From Roseburia intestinalis L1-82 (GTDB taxonomy: Bacteria > Bacillota > Clostridia > Lachnospirales > Lachnospiraceae), in NCBI RefSeq assembly GCF_900537995.1, contig NZ_LR027880.1:2798001-2862000 (forward strand): a stretch of 64,000 nucleotides of DNA, given 5' to 3'. The notes beneath the pieces were generated by a model. The model was not told the origin of the DNA and did no database searches. It was given only the letters and a program-made list of their open reading frames with translations. Both the position numbers and the translations under genes were made by a program. The stretch's first letter is position 1. Every line of letters begins with the position of its first letter. Of this stretch, positions 25,986-35,093 are shown one piece after another.

Positions 25986-27269
25986 CTACATTGAAATTTT
26001 ATCAAGTATTCCGGTCAGATGTGCGATCGTCACCCCATAATTTGTCATCGGAACCTGCTGTTTTTTGGCACGGTCGATCCGCGACATCACATATTTGCGG
26101 TTAAACATGCATGCACCGCACTGGATGATCAGATCATAGCCGGATAAATCCTGTGGAAAATCCGTTCCACTCATGATGTCTACGGTAATGCTCTCTCCTG
26201 CGCGCTTTTTTAACATGCGCGGGATTTTGACTCTTCCGATATCTTCCTGCAGTGGCGCATGGCTGCAGCATTCTGCGATCAGAACATGCGATTCATTTGT
26301 CAGGGAATCTAACATTTTTGCACCTTCCACATAGTAAGGAAGATCTCCTTTATACGCTGCAAACAAAACAGAAAATGAGGTCAGCATGCTCTCTTTCGGC
26401 TTGTGCTCATACACATAGCCGAATACCTGTGAGTCTGTGATGATCAGTTTCGGCGGTTCTTTTAAGGCTGCAAGTGCCGGCAATAGTTTATCTGTTGTCA
26501 CACTCATGACCAGGCACTTTTTATCCAAAAGTTCCCGTAATGTCTGCACCTGCGGCAGGATCAGACGTCCTTTCGGCGCCTGGATATCCTGCGGCATGAC
26601 CAGTAAGACGAAATCTTCTTCTGTGACGAGATCTCCCGTGATCAGCCTATCTCCGTAATTTTCCGGCACAAGGCGGGCGAGTTCTTCCCTGACTGTGTCG
26701 ATCCCTGCCCCCGTTTTGGCACTGACTGTGAGCGCCTGTTTTCCTGTTTTTTCTTTGATATAAGAAGCAAGTTCGTCCGTATGCGGATCAATATCTGCTT
26801 TCCCGACGAGGAATAAAACAGGCGTATTTTTTTCTTTCAGAAACTGATACCACTTTAATTCTTCTGTGAGATCCGGTAAGTTCTCCTGATTTTTCTCGGA
26901 CGACTGTTGTAATTTTTCTTTTGCATCTTTCGTCTCTGAAGCATCCTCTCTGCAGGCATCCGCGCCAGATACCACGATCACAGCGATATCCGCCTTTTCC
27001 GCTGCCAGTTTCGTTTTCTCCACACGGCGTTCCCCAAGCTCAGTCTCATCATCAAATCCCGCTGTGTCAATAATCACACAGGGACCAAGCGGACTGATCT
27101 CCATCGGCTTATAGACCGGATCCGTCGTCGTTCCGGCAACATCTGCAACAATGGAGACTTCCTGATGTGTGAAGGCGTTGATAAAAGAAGATTTCCCGCT
27201 GTTTGTTTTCCCGAACACACCAATATGCAGACGGTTGCTGCCTGGTGTATCATTCAGTGTTCCTGCCAT
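25986..27269 (-). CDS. hydF: [FeFe]-hydrogenase maturation GTPase HydF
   Basis: HydF is the GTP-binding scaffold that carries the 2Fe precursor of the H-cluster and hands it to the hydrogenase. The start is ATG 27269 (MAGTLNDTPG), preceded by GAGGAG; a start four codons earlier lacks one. The 427-residue product has the G1 motif GKTNSGKS (about 21-28), G2 TTTDP, G3 DTAGFDD and G4-like VGKADI. The C-terminal cluster-binding residues are in ECCSHAPL and IQCGACMFN. It follows hydG by 17 bases, so the two are cotranscribed. The hydrogenase itself is not in the window. Confidence 0.95.
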   Translation of the reverse strand: MAGTLNDTPGSNRLHIGVFGKTNSGKSSFINAFTHQEVSIVADVAGTTTDPVYKPMEISPLGPCVIIDTAGFDDETELGERRVEKTKLAAEKADIAVIVVSGADACREDASETKDAKEKLQQSSEKNQENLPDLTEELKWYQFLKEKNTPVLFLVGKADIDPHTDELASYIKEKTGKQALTVSAKTGAGIDTVREELARLVPENYGDRLITGDLVTEEDFVLLVMPQDIQAPKGRLILPQVQTLRELLDKKCLVMSVTTDKLLPALAALKEPPKLIITDSQVFGYVYEHKPKESMLTSFSVLFAAYKGDLPYYVEGAKMLDSLTNESHVLIAECCSHAPLQEDIGRVKIPRMLKKRAGESITVDIMSGTDFPQDLSGYDLIIQCGACMFNRKYVMSRIDRAKKQQVPMTNYGVTIAHLTGILDKISM

Positions 27270-27286
27270 AGTACTCCTCATTTCCC

Positions 27287-28708
27287 TTAGAATCTGAAAT
27301 CACGTTTTCCCTCTGCGATATCGTGGATGTGCTCGTATGCAGTCTGTTTTACTTTCGGATTCGGAATTTTTTTAAGTTCTCTGTCGATCAGCTCCATACC
27401 AAGACGTTTTGTCTCTTCGCTTGCATAATCTTCCAGATATTCTTTTAATGTCATCAGCGCATTCGGGTGACAGCAGTTTAAGATCTGCATGTTTTTACAA
27501 AGTGCCATAAAACGGTCACCGGTTCTTCCCTCGCGGTAACATGCAGTACAGAAACTTGGGATATACCCCAGTTTGATCAGCCAGTTCACAACTTCATCTA
27601 AGGTTCTCTGGTCGCTGACATCAAACTGCTCACTGGTCACTTCTCCTTCTTTTTCCGGCTCTGCGTAGCCGCCGACGCTTGTTTTTGATGCACCGCTGAT
27701 CTGGGAAACGCCAAGCGGAAGGACTTTGTTTCTCACTTCCTGGCTCTCTCTTGTTGAGATGATCATTCCGGTATATGGCACGGAAACACGGATCAGAGCA
27801 CAGATCTTTGCAAATGTGTCGTCAGAGATGCCATTGTCAAATGCAGACGGATCAATGTCATCTGCATGCTTGATTCGCGGTACACTGATAGTATGCGGTC
27901 CGACTCCATGTACTGCCTCTAAGTGTTCTGCGTGCATCAAAAGTCCTGCAAACTCATAACGGTAAAGGTCAAGTCCAAACAATACGCCAAGTCCTACATC
28001 ATCAATTCCGCCCTCCATTGCACGGTCCATCGCTTCTGTGTGATATGCGTAATCGTGTTTCGGTCCGGTCGGATGCAGCTTTTCATAGCTTTCTTTATGG
28101 TAAGTCTCCTGAAACAGGATATAAGTTCCGATTCCAGCTTCTTTTAATTTGCGGTAATTTTCCACGGTCGTTGCAGCAATATTGACATTGACACGGCGGA
28201 TTGCACCGTTTTTATGTTTGATGCTGTAGATGGTCTTGATGCACTCTAAGATATATTCGATCGGGTTGTTGACCGGATCTTCGCCCGCCTCAATGGCAAG
28301 ACGTTTATGTCCCATATCCTGCAATGCAGTAACTTCTTTTACGATGTCTTCCTGCGTCAGTTTCTTTCTTGCAATGTGTTTGTTTTTCAGATGATACGGA
28401 CAGTATACACAGCCGTTCACGCAGTAGTTTGACAAATAAAGCGGTGCAAACAATACGATACGGTTTCCGTAAAAATCTTTTTTGATCTGCTCTGCAAGTG
28501 CATAAACTTCCTGGATTTTTTCAGGAATCTCACATGCTAATAGGACAGATGCCTCCCTATGATTTAAGCCCTTTCTTAATTTTGCCTTCTCGATGATCTC
28601 ATCGATCAGTGCCACATTGTCCTTGTTGGCATCTGCATAGGCAAGTGTCTCTCTGATCTCCTCATCTGAAATAAACTCTTCTGCTTTTAATGATTTTGCG
28701 CTATACAT
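27287..28708 (-). CDS. hydG: [FeFe]-hydrogenase maturase HydG (radical SAM tyrosine lyase)
   Basis: HydG cleaves tyrosine to supply CO and cyanide ligands for the H-cluster. The 473-residue length is typical. The N-terminal radical-SAM cluster motif is CVNGCVYC (CX3CX2C, about residues 100-107), and the second cluster is held by CTACYREGRTGD with a later Cys in LCKNMQILNCCHP near the C-terminus. GGAAAG precedes the ATG. A hairpin lies between hydE and hydG, so hydG may have its own promoter. hydF follows at 17 bases. Confidence 0.96.
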   Translation of the reverse strand: MYSAKSLKAEEFISDEEIRETLAYADANKDNVALIDEIIEKAKLRKGLNHREASVLLACEIPEKIQEVYALAEQIKKDFYGNRIVLFAPLYLSNYCVNGCVYCPYHLKNKHIARKKLTQEDIVKEVTALQDMGHKRLAIEAGEDPVNNPIEYILECIKTIYSIKHKNGAIRRVNVNIAATTVENYRKLKEAGIGTYILFQETYHKESYEKLHPTGPKHDYAYHTEAMDRAMEGGIDDVGLGVLFGLDLYRYEFAGLLMHAEHLEAVHGVGPHTISVPRIKHADDIDPSAFDNGISDDTFAKICALIRVSVPYTGMIISTRESQEVRNKVLPLGVSQISGASKTSVGGYAEPEKEGEVTSEQFDVSDQRTLDEVVNWLIKLGYIPSFCTACYREGRTGDRFMALCKNMQILNCCHPNALMTLKEYLEDYASEETKRLGMELIDRELKKIPNPKVKQTAYEHIHDIAEGKRDFRF

Positions 28709-28807
28709 ACATTCTTCCTTTCTTTCCGGTCAGTTTGCGCCCGCTTGCTTTCCGGTTAGTGTATTTTTATATGGACGACAGACTGCTCTTTTTGCAGAAC
28801 TGTCGTA

Positions 28808-28846
28808 TAAAACCAGTAGATCCGCCTTAAGTCTGCTGGCTTTTTG
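28808..28846. terminator. Hairpin between hydE and hydG
   Basis: AAAACCAGTAGA pairs with TCTGCTGGCTTTT around a TCCGCCTTAAG loop. A T-run follows on the plus strand and a TTTT end appears on minus, so it may act on either strand and partly separate hydE from hydG transcription. Confidence 0.5.
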
Positions 28847-28924
28847 TCAATTTGTGATTTCTGAAGTTATCTTATGTCCGCCCGTTCTGTCTCACAGATG
28901 GCTGATACTTTCCATTCTGCTTCC

Positions 28925-30028
28925 TTATGGCTGAAAATCGCCCCTGTTTACGGCTACCTGATAGCCAATGCTTTCCATTCGTTTCTGCATGCAGAAGCGG
29001 CACTCTGCTGCCTCGTCACCGGTGCAGATCTTATTATCATATAATTTATATTTCTCCCGCACGGCAACCGGGGATAAATTCGGCATGACGACATTTGCTC
29101 CCGCTAAAATTCCAAGCTCCCTGCCCTTAGGATGAATCGTTCCAAGCGCTGTGGTCGCCGGGAGAAGTACATGCGGATGGATCAGTCTGATAATGGAAAG
29201 CAGCCGCAGTGTCATCTCCATAGTGCCCGCTGTCTCAGTACCAAACGGCGTATCTTTCTGCGGGATAAACGGACCAATACCGACCATCTGCGGTTTCAAT
29301 CTACGGATAAACTGCAGATCTTCCCACAGGGTATCTACGGTCTGATAAGGCGAACCTACCATAAATCCGCATCCGGTCTGATATCCGATTTCTTTTAAAT
29401 CTCTAAGACAGCGCATCCGGTTCTGATAGGACATCTCTACCGGGTGCAGTTTCTTATAATGTGCCTCATCTGCCGTCTCGTGGCGCAGCAGATACCGGTC
29501 TGCCCCCACATCAAAATATGCCTGATAGCTCTCTCTTGATTTTTCTCCGATAGAAAGTGTCACCGCACAATCAGGATATTCTGCCTTGATCTTTGAAACG
29601 ATCTGACAGATCTTTTCATCGGTATAAAATCCATCCTCCCCACCCTGCAGTACAAAGGTGCAAAATCCCAGCTCATATCCGATTTTACAGCAGGAAAGAA
29701 TCTCTTCTTCCGTCAGCCGGTAGCGGTCTGCGTGGCAGTTACTTCTGCGGATTCCACAGTAAAGGCAGTCATTTTTGCAGTAATTTGTGAACTCAATCAG
29801 TCCGCGGATGTAGACATTTTTTCCATAGATGCGGTCACCTGTGTTCCGCGCACGCTGTTTTAAATCCTGTATCATCGCATCGTCCTCTGTGGCAAGAAGA
29901 AATGCAAGCTGTTCTTTTGTGATATCTGCTGTCTTTTCTATTGTCTCTGGCAGATTTTTAAAATTCTGCGCTGACATGCCATAGTTTTTCTGTTTGTTTT
30001 TGTCTGGTGTTCTCTGGTTTTGTAACAT
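28925..30028 (-). CDS. hydE: [FeFe]-hydrogenase maturase HydE (radical SAM)
   Basis: HydE is the radical-SAM enzyme that acts on the HydG product during assembly of the dithiolate-bridged 2Fe subcluster. The 367-residue protein has IEFTNYCKNDCLYCGIRRSN (CX3CX2C, about residues 82-98), followed by LQGGEDGFYTD and HETADEAHYKKLHP, all typical. It has about 20 extra polar residues at the N-terminus. GGGAT lies upstream of the ATG. It follows the small regulator gene by about 115 bases; gene order regulator-hydE-hydG-hydF fits an H-cluster maturation operon. Confidence 0.95.
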   Translation of the reverse strand: MLQNQRTPDKNKQKNYGMSAQNFKNLPETIEKTADITKEQLAFLLATEDDAMIQDLKQRARNTGDRIYGKNVYIRGLIEFTNYCKNDCLYCGIRRSNCHADRYRLTEEEILSCCKIGYELGFCTFVLQGGEDGFYTDEKICQIVSKIKAEYPDCAVTLSIGEKSRESYQAYFDVGADRYLLRHETADEAHYKKLHPVEMSYQNRMRCLRDLKEIGYQTGCGFMVGSPYQTVDTLWEDLQFIRRLKPQMVGIGPFIPQKDTPFGTETAGTMEMTLRLLSIIRLIHPHVLLPATTALGTIHPKGRELGILAGANVVMPNLSPVAVREKYKLYDNKICTGDEAAECRFCMQKRMESIGYQVAVNRGDFQP

Positions 30029-30142
30029 AAATTTATCCCTGTCCGATCATAATGGTCTTTCTGCTAGTGAGATTGGGCATCCGACATATATTTCTTTTGA
30101 TTTTGCCCAATGTGTATATTTTCAATTCATATCCACGCCAGC

Positions 30143-30397
30143 TTATGCCATGCCAACATTCGAATACACCGTCTTTGCCGTGATTCCATCAAGTCTGCCA
30201 ATTTTCCCGGAAAGTGCATTGATAACATCCTGCGGCGCATCGATTGCAACGCTGATGATATGCACATTCCGCTCACGGTATGGCAGACCCATCCGTCCGA
30301 TAATATACGAGCCGTATTCATGCAAAAGTTTATTTAATTCCGGCGTGGAATCCATATTTTCAACGATGATCCCGATCAAAGCTACTCTTGTATCCAT
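30143..30397 (-). CDS. Iron-only hydrogenase system regulator (TM1266 family)
   Basis: This 84-residue ACT-like protein starts RVALIGIIVENMDSTPELNKLLHEYG and continues GRMGLPYRERNVHIISVAIDAP, the pattern of the TM1266 family, which is found in hydE/hydF/hydG clusters. It is thought to sense a ligand and influence hydrogenase maturation or expression, but the mechanism is unknown. It is first in the operon. GGGAGG lies before the ATG. Confidence 0.88.
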   Translation of the reverse strand: MDTRVALIGIIVENMDSTPELNKLLHEYGSYIIGRMGLPYRERNVHIISVAIDAPQDVINALSGKIGRLDGITAKTVYSNVGMA

Positions 30398-30828
30398 TCG
30401 TTTCCTCCCTGATTATCAAATTTATATGATTTTCATACACGAATCTATGATACAGATTTTGGAATAAAAAAAACTGTACCCCTAATTTCAGGTACAGCCT
30501 AATAAGAGTCGCATTGCGCCTCTTACATTTTCCATTTATGCCATACCTTTCATCTCAAGTGATTCTTTTGATGTCAGCGTCTTTTCTTTTTCTAATAAAC
30601 AATCTTGTGCAAAAAGGACTTTACGTGTGCTCTTTGCAAAGATTTACAATCTCAATTTAGATGCATTTTACGGGCAAATTTCTTATTATAACAATACCCT
30701 CTGCATACACAAAAATTATACAGCAAAATTTTTTGCCTATATAAGTATTATGTATACAAAGGGTATCATGATTTTTTAAGAATTGCAATTATGTTTCGAT
30801 TCTGTACGATATAAAATACAAAAAATGT
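30398..30828. other. Intergenic region upstream of the hyd regulator
   Basis: About 430 AT-rich bases with no convincing gene. A hairpin of CTGTACC/GGTACAG (about 30471-30497) and a GC-containing hairpin with AAGAG/CTCTT arms (about 30503-30525) lie near the regulator start and could act as leader structures. The remainder probably holds the promoter of the regulator-hydE unit. I could not fix a -35/-10 pair. Confidence 0.4.
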
Positions 30829-30973
30829 GTTACTGTTCACACATACTGTGTGAGCAGTAACGATTACAGCCCATTTTAAATGCATCTTCGATGCATGGGG
30901 CTGTAATCTGGCATGATATAGTCTTTGGCGCACAGCTTGACAGCAAGTGTCAAGCTTGCGAGTGAACAGTAAC
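30829..30973. repeat. MITE-like palindromic element, copy 1 (145 bp)
   Basis: Perfect 12-base terminal inverted repeats GTTACTGTTCAC and GTGAACAGTAAC enclose further palindromes, including GATTACAGCCC/GGGCTGTAATC. The right half is related to 54811-54865 (about 45 of 55 positions). It carries no gene. It looks like a non-autonomous mobile or REP-like intergenic element. Confidence 0.6.
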
Positions 30974-30987
30974 AAAAATGTTACTCT

Positions 30988-31350
30988 TTACGGCACCGGC
31001 TCTTCCTCCGGCACCTCGATCTCTTTGATCATCGTCTCATTTCCACATAAAAGCCAGGTATGTTCCCCGCCGCACTCCGGGCAGATCTTACCATGTGCTA
31101 CGGTATCATATTCGCAGCCACAGTCATCACAATGTGTCACTGCATGGATTGTCTCGATATTTAACTCACTGCCGGATAAAACCTCTGTGCGGTCCGCCGC
31201 CCAGCGCCAGCAGTCTGTGAGATAAGACGGCACGATGCCGGACACTTCCCCGATGGAAAGTGTCACAGCCGAAACCTTTGTCAGTTCATTTTCCTGCGCG
31301 ATCTCCTCCACGCTTTTGATCACATGAAATACGATTCCAAGTTCATGCAT
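30988..31350 (-). CDS. hypA: Hydrogenase/urease nickel-incorporation protein HypA
   Basis: HypA is a nickel metallochaperone working with the GTPase HypB on [NiFe]-hydrogenase or urease. The 120-residue product has the invariant start MHELGI (His2 binds nickel) and zinc-ribbon cysteines Cys74, Cys77, Cys90 and Cys93 (HCDDCG, CPECGG). It ends with an unusual PEEEPVP acidic tail. It starts five bases after the oxidoreductase stop, so the three genes hypB, oxidoreductase and hypA form one operon. No [NiFe] hydrogenase subunit is seen here; it may serve elsewhere or in another nickel enzyme. Confidence 0.92.
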   Translation of the reverse strand: MHELGIVFHVIKSVEEIAQENELTKVSAVTLSIGEVSGIVPSYLTDCWRWAADRTEVLSGSELNIETIHAVTHCDDCGCEYDTVAHGKICPECGGEHTWLLCGNETMIKEIEVPEEEPVP

Positions 31351-31355
31351 TCGCT

Positions 31356-34085
31356 TTATTTCTCCTTTTTTCCAAAACGGATCTTCACTTCACGTTTTAA
31401 CATATAAGGAAGAATTGCCTTCATCTTGTCCTCCGCTTTTACCATGCGGCTGCACTCCGGCAGCTCGCGGTGCAGATGGATCGCATCAAATTCACACTTT
31501 GTCGTGCAGACACCACAGCCGATACACTTGTTCGGATCGACCACGGAAGCTCCACATCCAAGACAACGCGCGGTCTCGATCTTCACCTGCTCCTCGGTCA
31601 GTGTCCTGTGTGCATCGCGGAATGATCTGTGCGCATCAATCTTGTCATCCATGGCAGGACGCTGTCTCTTTGCATTGTCATATCCTTCCAGGGCAAGATT
31701 TTCCTTATCCAGTTCGATAAACTGACGGCGGTTTCTTCCGATCGTCATGCTTGCGTTTTCATGTACAAAACGGTGAATGGACTCTGCACCTTCTTTTCCG
31801 TCTGCGATCGCATTGATTGCAAAACTCGGTCCGGTATAGACATCTCCACCGACAAAGATATCCGGTTCTGCGGTCTGGTAAGTAAGCGGATCTGCTACTG
31901 CTCCGTTTCCTCTTCCAAGTTCCACTTTAGAGCCTGCCAAAAGGTCACCCCAGAGAATGCTCTGTCCAATACTTAAGTATACATGCTCACATTCCACGGT
32001 CATTGTCTCATTCTCATCGAACTGTGGGTTAAAACGTCCAGTCTCATCTTTGACGGAAACACATTTTTTCAGCACGATGCCACGCACTTTACCGTTTTCT
32101 GTCAAAATCTCTTTCGGACCCCAGCCACAGTGAACGGCAGCTCCCTCTTCTTTGACTTCTTCCACCTCATCTTTGGATGCCGGCATCTCTTTTTCAGACT
32201 CTAAGCAGAACATGGAAACTTCGTTGGAACCACAGCGTGCCGCTGTACGTGCCACATCGATTGCCACGTTACCGCCACCGATGACAACAGATCTGCCATC
32301 CACGCGGTAGTCTTCGTTTCCACCGGATACGATATGTAAGAAATCAACCGCACTCATTACACCCGCGGCATCCTCGCCCGGAATGCCTGCTTTGCGGCTT
32401 CCCTGGCAGCCGATTGCAATATAAAATGCCTGATATCCCTGCGCGCGCAGTTCGTCTAACGAAATATCTTTTCCAACTTCCACGCCGCATTTGATATCCA
32501 CACCAAGTTCACGCATCACTTCGATTTCAGCATCCACAACATTTTTCTCTAATTTAAAAGAAGGAATACCGTAAACGAGCATACCGCCCGGGCGCTGATT
32601 TTTCTCAAATACAGTCGGTTTGTAACCTCTGGTTGCCAAATAAAACGCACAGCTTAAACCAGCCGGACCACCACCAATGATTGCAATCTTCTGTGGGAAA
32701 GTTCCACGGTTTGACGGCTGTACGACCGGTGGAATGTAACGTGTATCTGAATTCAGATCAAGTTCTGCGATAAATTTCTTGACATCATCGATCGCAACTG
32801 CCTGGTCCACAGTTCCTCTTGTACATGCATCCTCACAGCGGTGGTTGCAGACACGGCCGCAGACTGCCGGGAACGGATTTTCCTTTTTGATCAGGGCAAG
32901 GGCATCTGTGTATCGTCCCTGTGCCGCCATCTTTAAGTATCCCTGTACTGCGATATGTGCCGGACATGCCGTCTTACACGGTGCCGTTCCGGTATCATAA
33001 CAGTTGATGCGGTTGTTATCACGGTAATCCATATCCCATTTTTCCGGTCCCCACTTGGTATTATCCGGCAGCTCGTGTTTCGGATAGGTGATGGTTCCAT
33101 CTTTCGTACAGAGTTTCTGACCCATTTTTACGGCACCCGCCGGACAGTACTCTACGCAGCGTCCACATGCAACACAGTCCTTTGTTTCAACCTTTGCCAC
33201 ATAAGCAGAACGTGACATGTTCGGTGTGTTAAATAACTGTGAAGTACGAAGTGCATTACAGATATTTACATTACAGTTACAGATGGCAAAAATCTTGTCC
33301 TCGCCGTCAATGTTTGTGATCTGATGAACAAATCCGTTGTCCTCCGCACGCTGTAAGATTTCCATTACCTTTTCACGTGTAATGTAATGTCCCTTGTTTG
33401 TCTCGACTAAATAGTCAGCCATATCGCCGACACCGATACACCAGTCTTCCGGATCATCCGCGCATCCCTCGCCCAAAACACCGCGGGAATAACGGCAGGA
33501 ACACGGACCTGCTGCATATTTTCCATCATATTTATCCAGCCAGTGGGAAATATGCTCGACACTGACAGACTCATTTTCCGTCTCGATCGCTTTCTCAACC
33601 GGGATAACGTGCATACCGATTCCAGCGCCTCCTGGCGGTACCATCGGTGTTACTTTCTGCAATGGTAAAAATGCCATGCGCTCAAAGAATGATGCAACTT
33701 CCGGGTGCTCTTTGATCTGGTCTAACTTCATATTAAAGAACTCTGCACTTCCCGGTACATACATCGGAAGAACATACTGTTTCTCATGCTTTGGATTTTC
33801 CCAGTTGTATTCCAAAAGACCGATATTGCTCATCTCCTGCAACAATTCTTCTAACACTTTCTCTTCTTTTCCGGTTGCTTTTACAATCTGTGCTAATGTC
33901 ATCGGTTTGCGCACTTTCATTTTCAATGCAACCTCTGCCATCTCGTCCGTCACAAGTGCTTCTAGTCCATAATATTCCGGATCTTCGGCTGTCACTGTAT
34001 GACCGATACGGTCGGTGATCTTCTGTCCTAATTTTAAGATCAGCTCTCTCGGCTGTTCCGGTGGTGTGTACTCAAACTTTTTCAT
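31356..34085 (-). CDS. Iron-sulfur/FAD oxidoreductase (ferredoxin plus GltD-like), hyp-linked
   Basis: The start is ATG 34085, overlapping the hypB stop (ATGA), with AGGAGG eight bases upstream. The ~909-residue product has an N-terminal helical domain, a Cys-rich segment (PCSCRYSRG), a 4Fe-4S motif DCVACGRCVEYCPAG, and a GltD-like cluster domain (CPAHIAVQGYL, CGRVCNHRCEDAC). Next come FAD-binding IIGGGPAGLSCAFYLA, a second Rossmann motif VVIGGGNVAIDVART, and the FAD-binding GGDVYTGPSFAINAIADG. C-terminal CLGCG and CIGCGVCTTKCEF add one more cluster. It likely moves electrons between NAD(P)H, flavin and ferredoxin in the cytoplasm. The hypA/hypB context suggests a link to hydrogen metabolism, not proven. 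Confidence 0.88.
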   Translation of the reverse strand: MKKFEYTPPEQPRELILKLGQKITDRIGHTVTAEDPEYYGLEALVTDEMAEVALKMKVRKPMTLAQIVKATGKEEKVLEELLQEMSNIGLLEYNWENPKHEKQYVLPMYVPGSAEFFNMKLDQIKEHPEVASFFERMAFLPLQKVTPMVPPGGAGIGMHVIPVEKAIETENESVSVEHISHWLDKYDGKYAAGPCSCRYSRGVLGEGCADDPEDWCIGVGDMADYLVETNKGHYITREKVMEILQRAEDNGFVHQITNIDGEDKIFAICNCNVNICNALRTSQLFNTPNMSRSAYVAKVETKDCVACGRCVEYCPAGAVKMGQKLCTKDGTITYPKHELPDNTKWGPEKWDMDYRDNNRINCYDTGTAPCKTACPAHIAVQGYLKMAAQGRYTDALALIKKENPFPAVCGRVCNHRCEDACTRGTVDQAVAIDDVKKFIAELDLNSDTRYIPPVVQPSNRGTFPQKIAIIGGGPAGLSCAFYLATRGYKPTVFEKNQRPGGMLVYGIPSFKLEKNVVDAEIEVMRELGVDIKCGVEVGKDISLDELRAQGYQAFYIAIGCQGSRKAGIPGEDAAGVMSAVDFLHIVSGGNEDYRVDGRSVVIGGGNVAIDVARTAARCGSNEVSMFCLESEKEMPASKDEVEEVKEEGAAVHCGWGPKEILTENGKVRGIVLKKCVSVKDETGRFNPQFDENETMTVECEHVYLSIGQSILWGDLLAGSKVELGRGNGAVADPLTYQTAEPDIFVGGDVYTGPSFAINAIADGKEGAESIHRFVHENASMTIGRNRRQFIELDKENLALEGYDNAKRQRPAMDDKIDAHRSFRDAHRTLTEEQVKIETARCLGCGASVVDPNKCIGCGVCTTKCEFDAIHLHRELPECSRMVKAEDKMKAILPYMLKREVKIRFGKKEK

Positions 34086-34762
34086 GCGTGTTCCTCCTCT
34101 CTCCATGCAGCGGTCTCTTTTTTCAGCCAGTCTGCCCATTCTTCCATACCTTCACCTGTCTTTGCACAGATCGGGATGATCTTTGCATTCGGATTGCGCA
34201 TCAGGATGTTCTTTTTACACTGCTCTAAGTCAAAATCAAAATATGGCATCACATCGATCTTGTTGATCAGCACGACATCGCAGATGGAAAACATCAGCGG
34301 GTATTTTAAAGGTTTGTCATGTCCTTCCGGTACGGATAAGATCATCGCATTTTTCACTGCACCCGTATCGAACTCCGCTGGACATACCAGATTGCCGACA
34401 TTCTCTAAAATAACCAGTTCCACATCATCTGTTCCAAGTCCTTTTAATCCCTGTCTCGTCATATCTGCATCCAGATGACACATGCCGCCTGTATGAAGCT
34501 GGATTGCCTTTGCTCCGGTCTTTAAAATTGTTTCCGCATCCACGTCAGAGTCGATATCTGCCTCCATGACACCGATCTTCAAGTCATCTTTCAGTGCCTC
34601 GATCGTGCGTGTCAGCGTCGTTGTCTTGCCTGATCCAGGCGATGACATCAGGTTCAACAAGAACACGCCGTCTTTTTTCAGTTCTTCGCGAAGCAATGCT
34701 GCCTGCTTGTCATTGCTCTCGAAAATGCTCTGTTTTACTTCCAGAATCCGTACATTTCCCAT
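34082..34762 (-). CDS. hypB: Nickel-incorporation GTPase HypB
   Basis: HypB is the GTPase that, with HypA, drives nickel insertion. The start is ATG 34762 (MGNVRILEVK), preceded by GGAGATT; an earlier ATG gives four extra residues. The 226-residue product has the P-loop SSPGSGKTT (about 40-48), the metal-site block GGMCHLDADM (Cys and His, about 92-101), EN-VGNLVCPAEFDTGA and the GTP-specificity motif INKIDVMPYF. It lacks the N-terminal His-rich tail of some HypB proteins. It is the first gene of the hypB-oxidoreductase-hypA operon. Confidence 0.95.
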   Translation of the reverse strand: MGNVRILEVKQSIFESNDKQAALLREELKKDGVFLLNLMSSPGSGKTTTLTRTIEALKDDLKIGVMEADIDSDVDAETILKTGAKAIQLHTGGMCHLDADMTRQGLKGLGTDDVELVILENVGNLVCPAEFDTGAVKNAMILSVPEGHDKPLKYPLMFSICDVVLINKIDVMPYFDFDLEQCKKNILMRNPNAKIIPICAKTGEGMEEWADWLKKETAAWREEEHA

Positions 34763-34925
34763 GATAATCTCCATTTCTTTTGTAACATTTTTCGCCTTAT
34801 CTGTTACTTATAGATAAATTCTATCATTTTAGGGTGGTTGTGTCAATAAATTCTGGTCATACCAGTGTGCCAATTTTTTAGAATTTGTTTAGAATTGTCT
34901 GATTGCTATCACAGGAATGCGAAGA

Positions 34926-35018
34926 TTTTTTAATTCATGGACGTAATTTTCCTATGAAGATTCGGGTGTCAAAAGGTGGCTTCCAAATTTTGACACCCGA
35001 ATCCTATGAATTAAAAAA
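34926..35018. repeat. Dispersed palindrome, copy 2 (CATAGGA family, long form)
   Basis: Nested inverted repeats of 13 and 16 bases give a long cruciform. Part of the sequence matches the element at 16792-16828. It has no coding capacity. Confidence 0.5.
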
Positions 35019-35093
35019 ACAACACTACAGTCCGCAGAAAAACCTGTATACTGTAACGTTGTCTGTCTTACTTTAGTATGCCTTTACTTTTAC
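35013..35093. repeat. ~81-bp direct repeat, copy A (3' remnant of a surface-protein gene)
   Basis: This matches 36995-37075 at all but a few positions, at an offset of 1,982 bases. It includes the terminator stem ACAACACTACAGT/ACTGTAACGTTGT and the minus-strand codons for the tail VKVKAY. In copy B those codons end the intact surface protein, so copy A is a duplicated or left-over gene end. Confidence 0.8.
35019..35062 (-). terminator. Terminator at copy A, ending the DUF3990-NADAR cassette
   Basis: The stem ACAACGTTACAGT/ACTGTAGTGTTGT (minus strand) is followed by a T-rich stretch, giving a rho-independent terminator just past the NADAR gene. Confidence 0.7.

Larger units (their letters stand above)
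34763..35072. other. Intergenic region with nested palindromes between hypB and the DUF3990/NADAR cassette
   Basis: No gene is visible in about 310 bases. The right half holds a nested palindrome (34926-35018): outer arms TTTTTTAATTCAT and ATGAATTAAAAAA, inner arms GATTCGGGTGTCAAAA and its complement. It also contains the CGTAATTTTCCTATGAA block shared with 16807-16823. The copy-A direct repeat starts at 35013. The hypB promoter must lie near 34770-34850, but no clear -35/-10 pair could be chosen. Confidence 0.5.

Noticed and set aside
30398-30828. Possible riboswitch upstream of the hydrogenase regulator
   Set aside because: Hairpins are present but no known riboswitch core was recognised.
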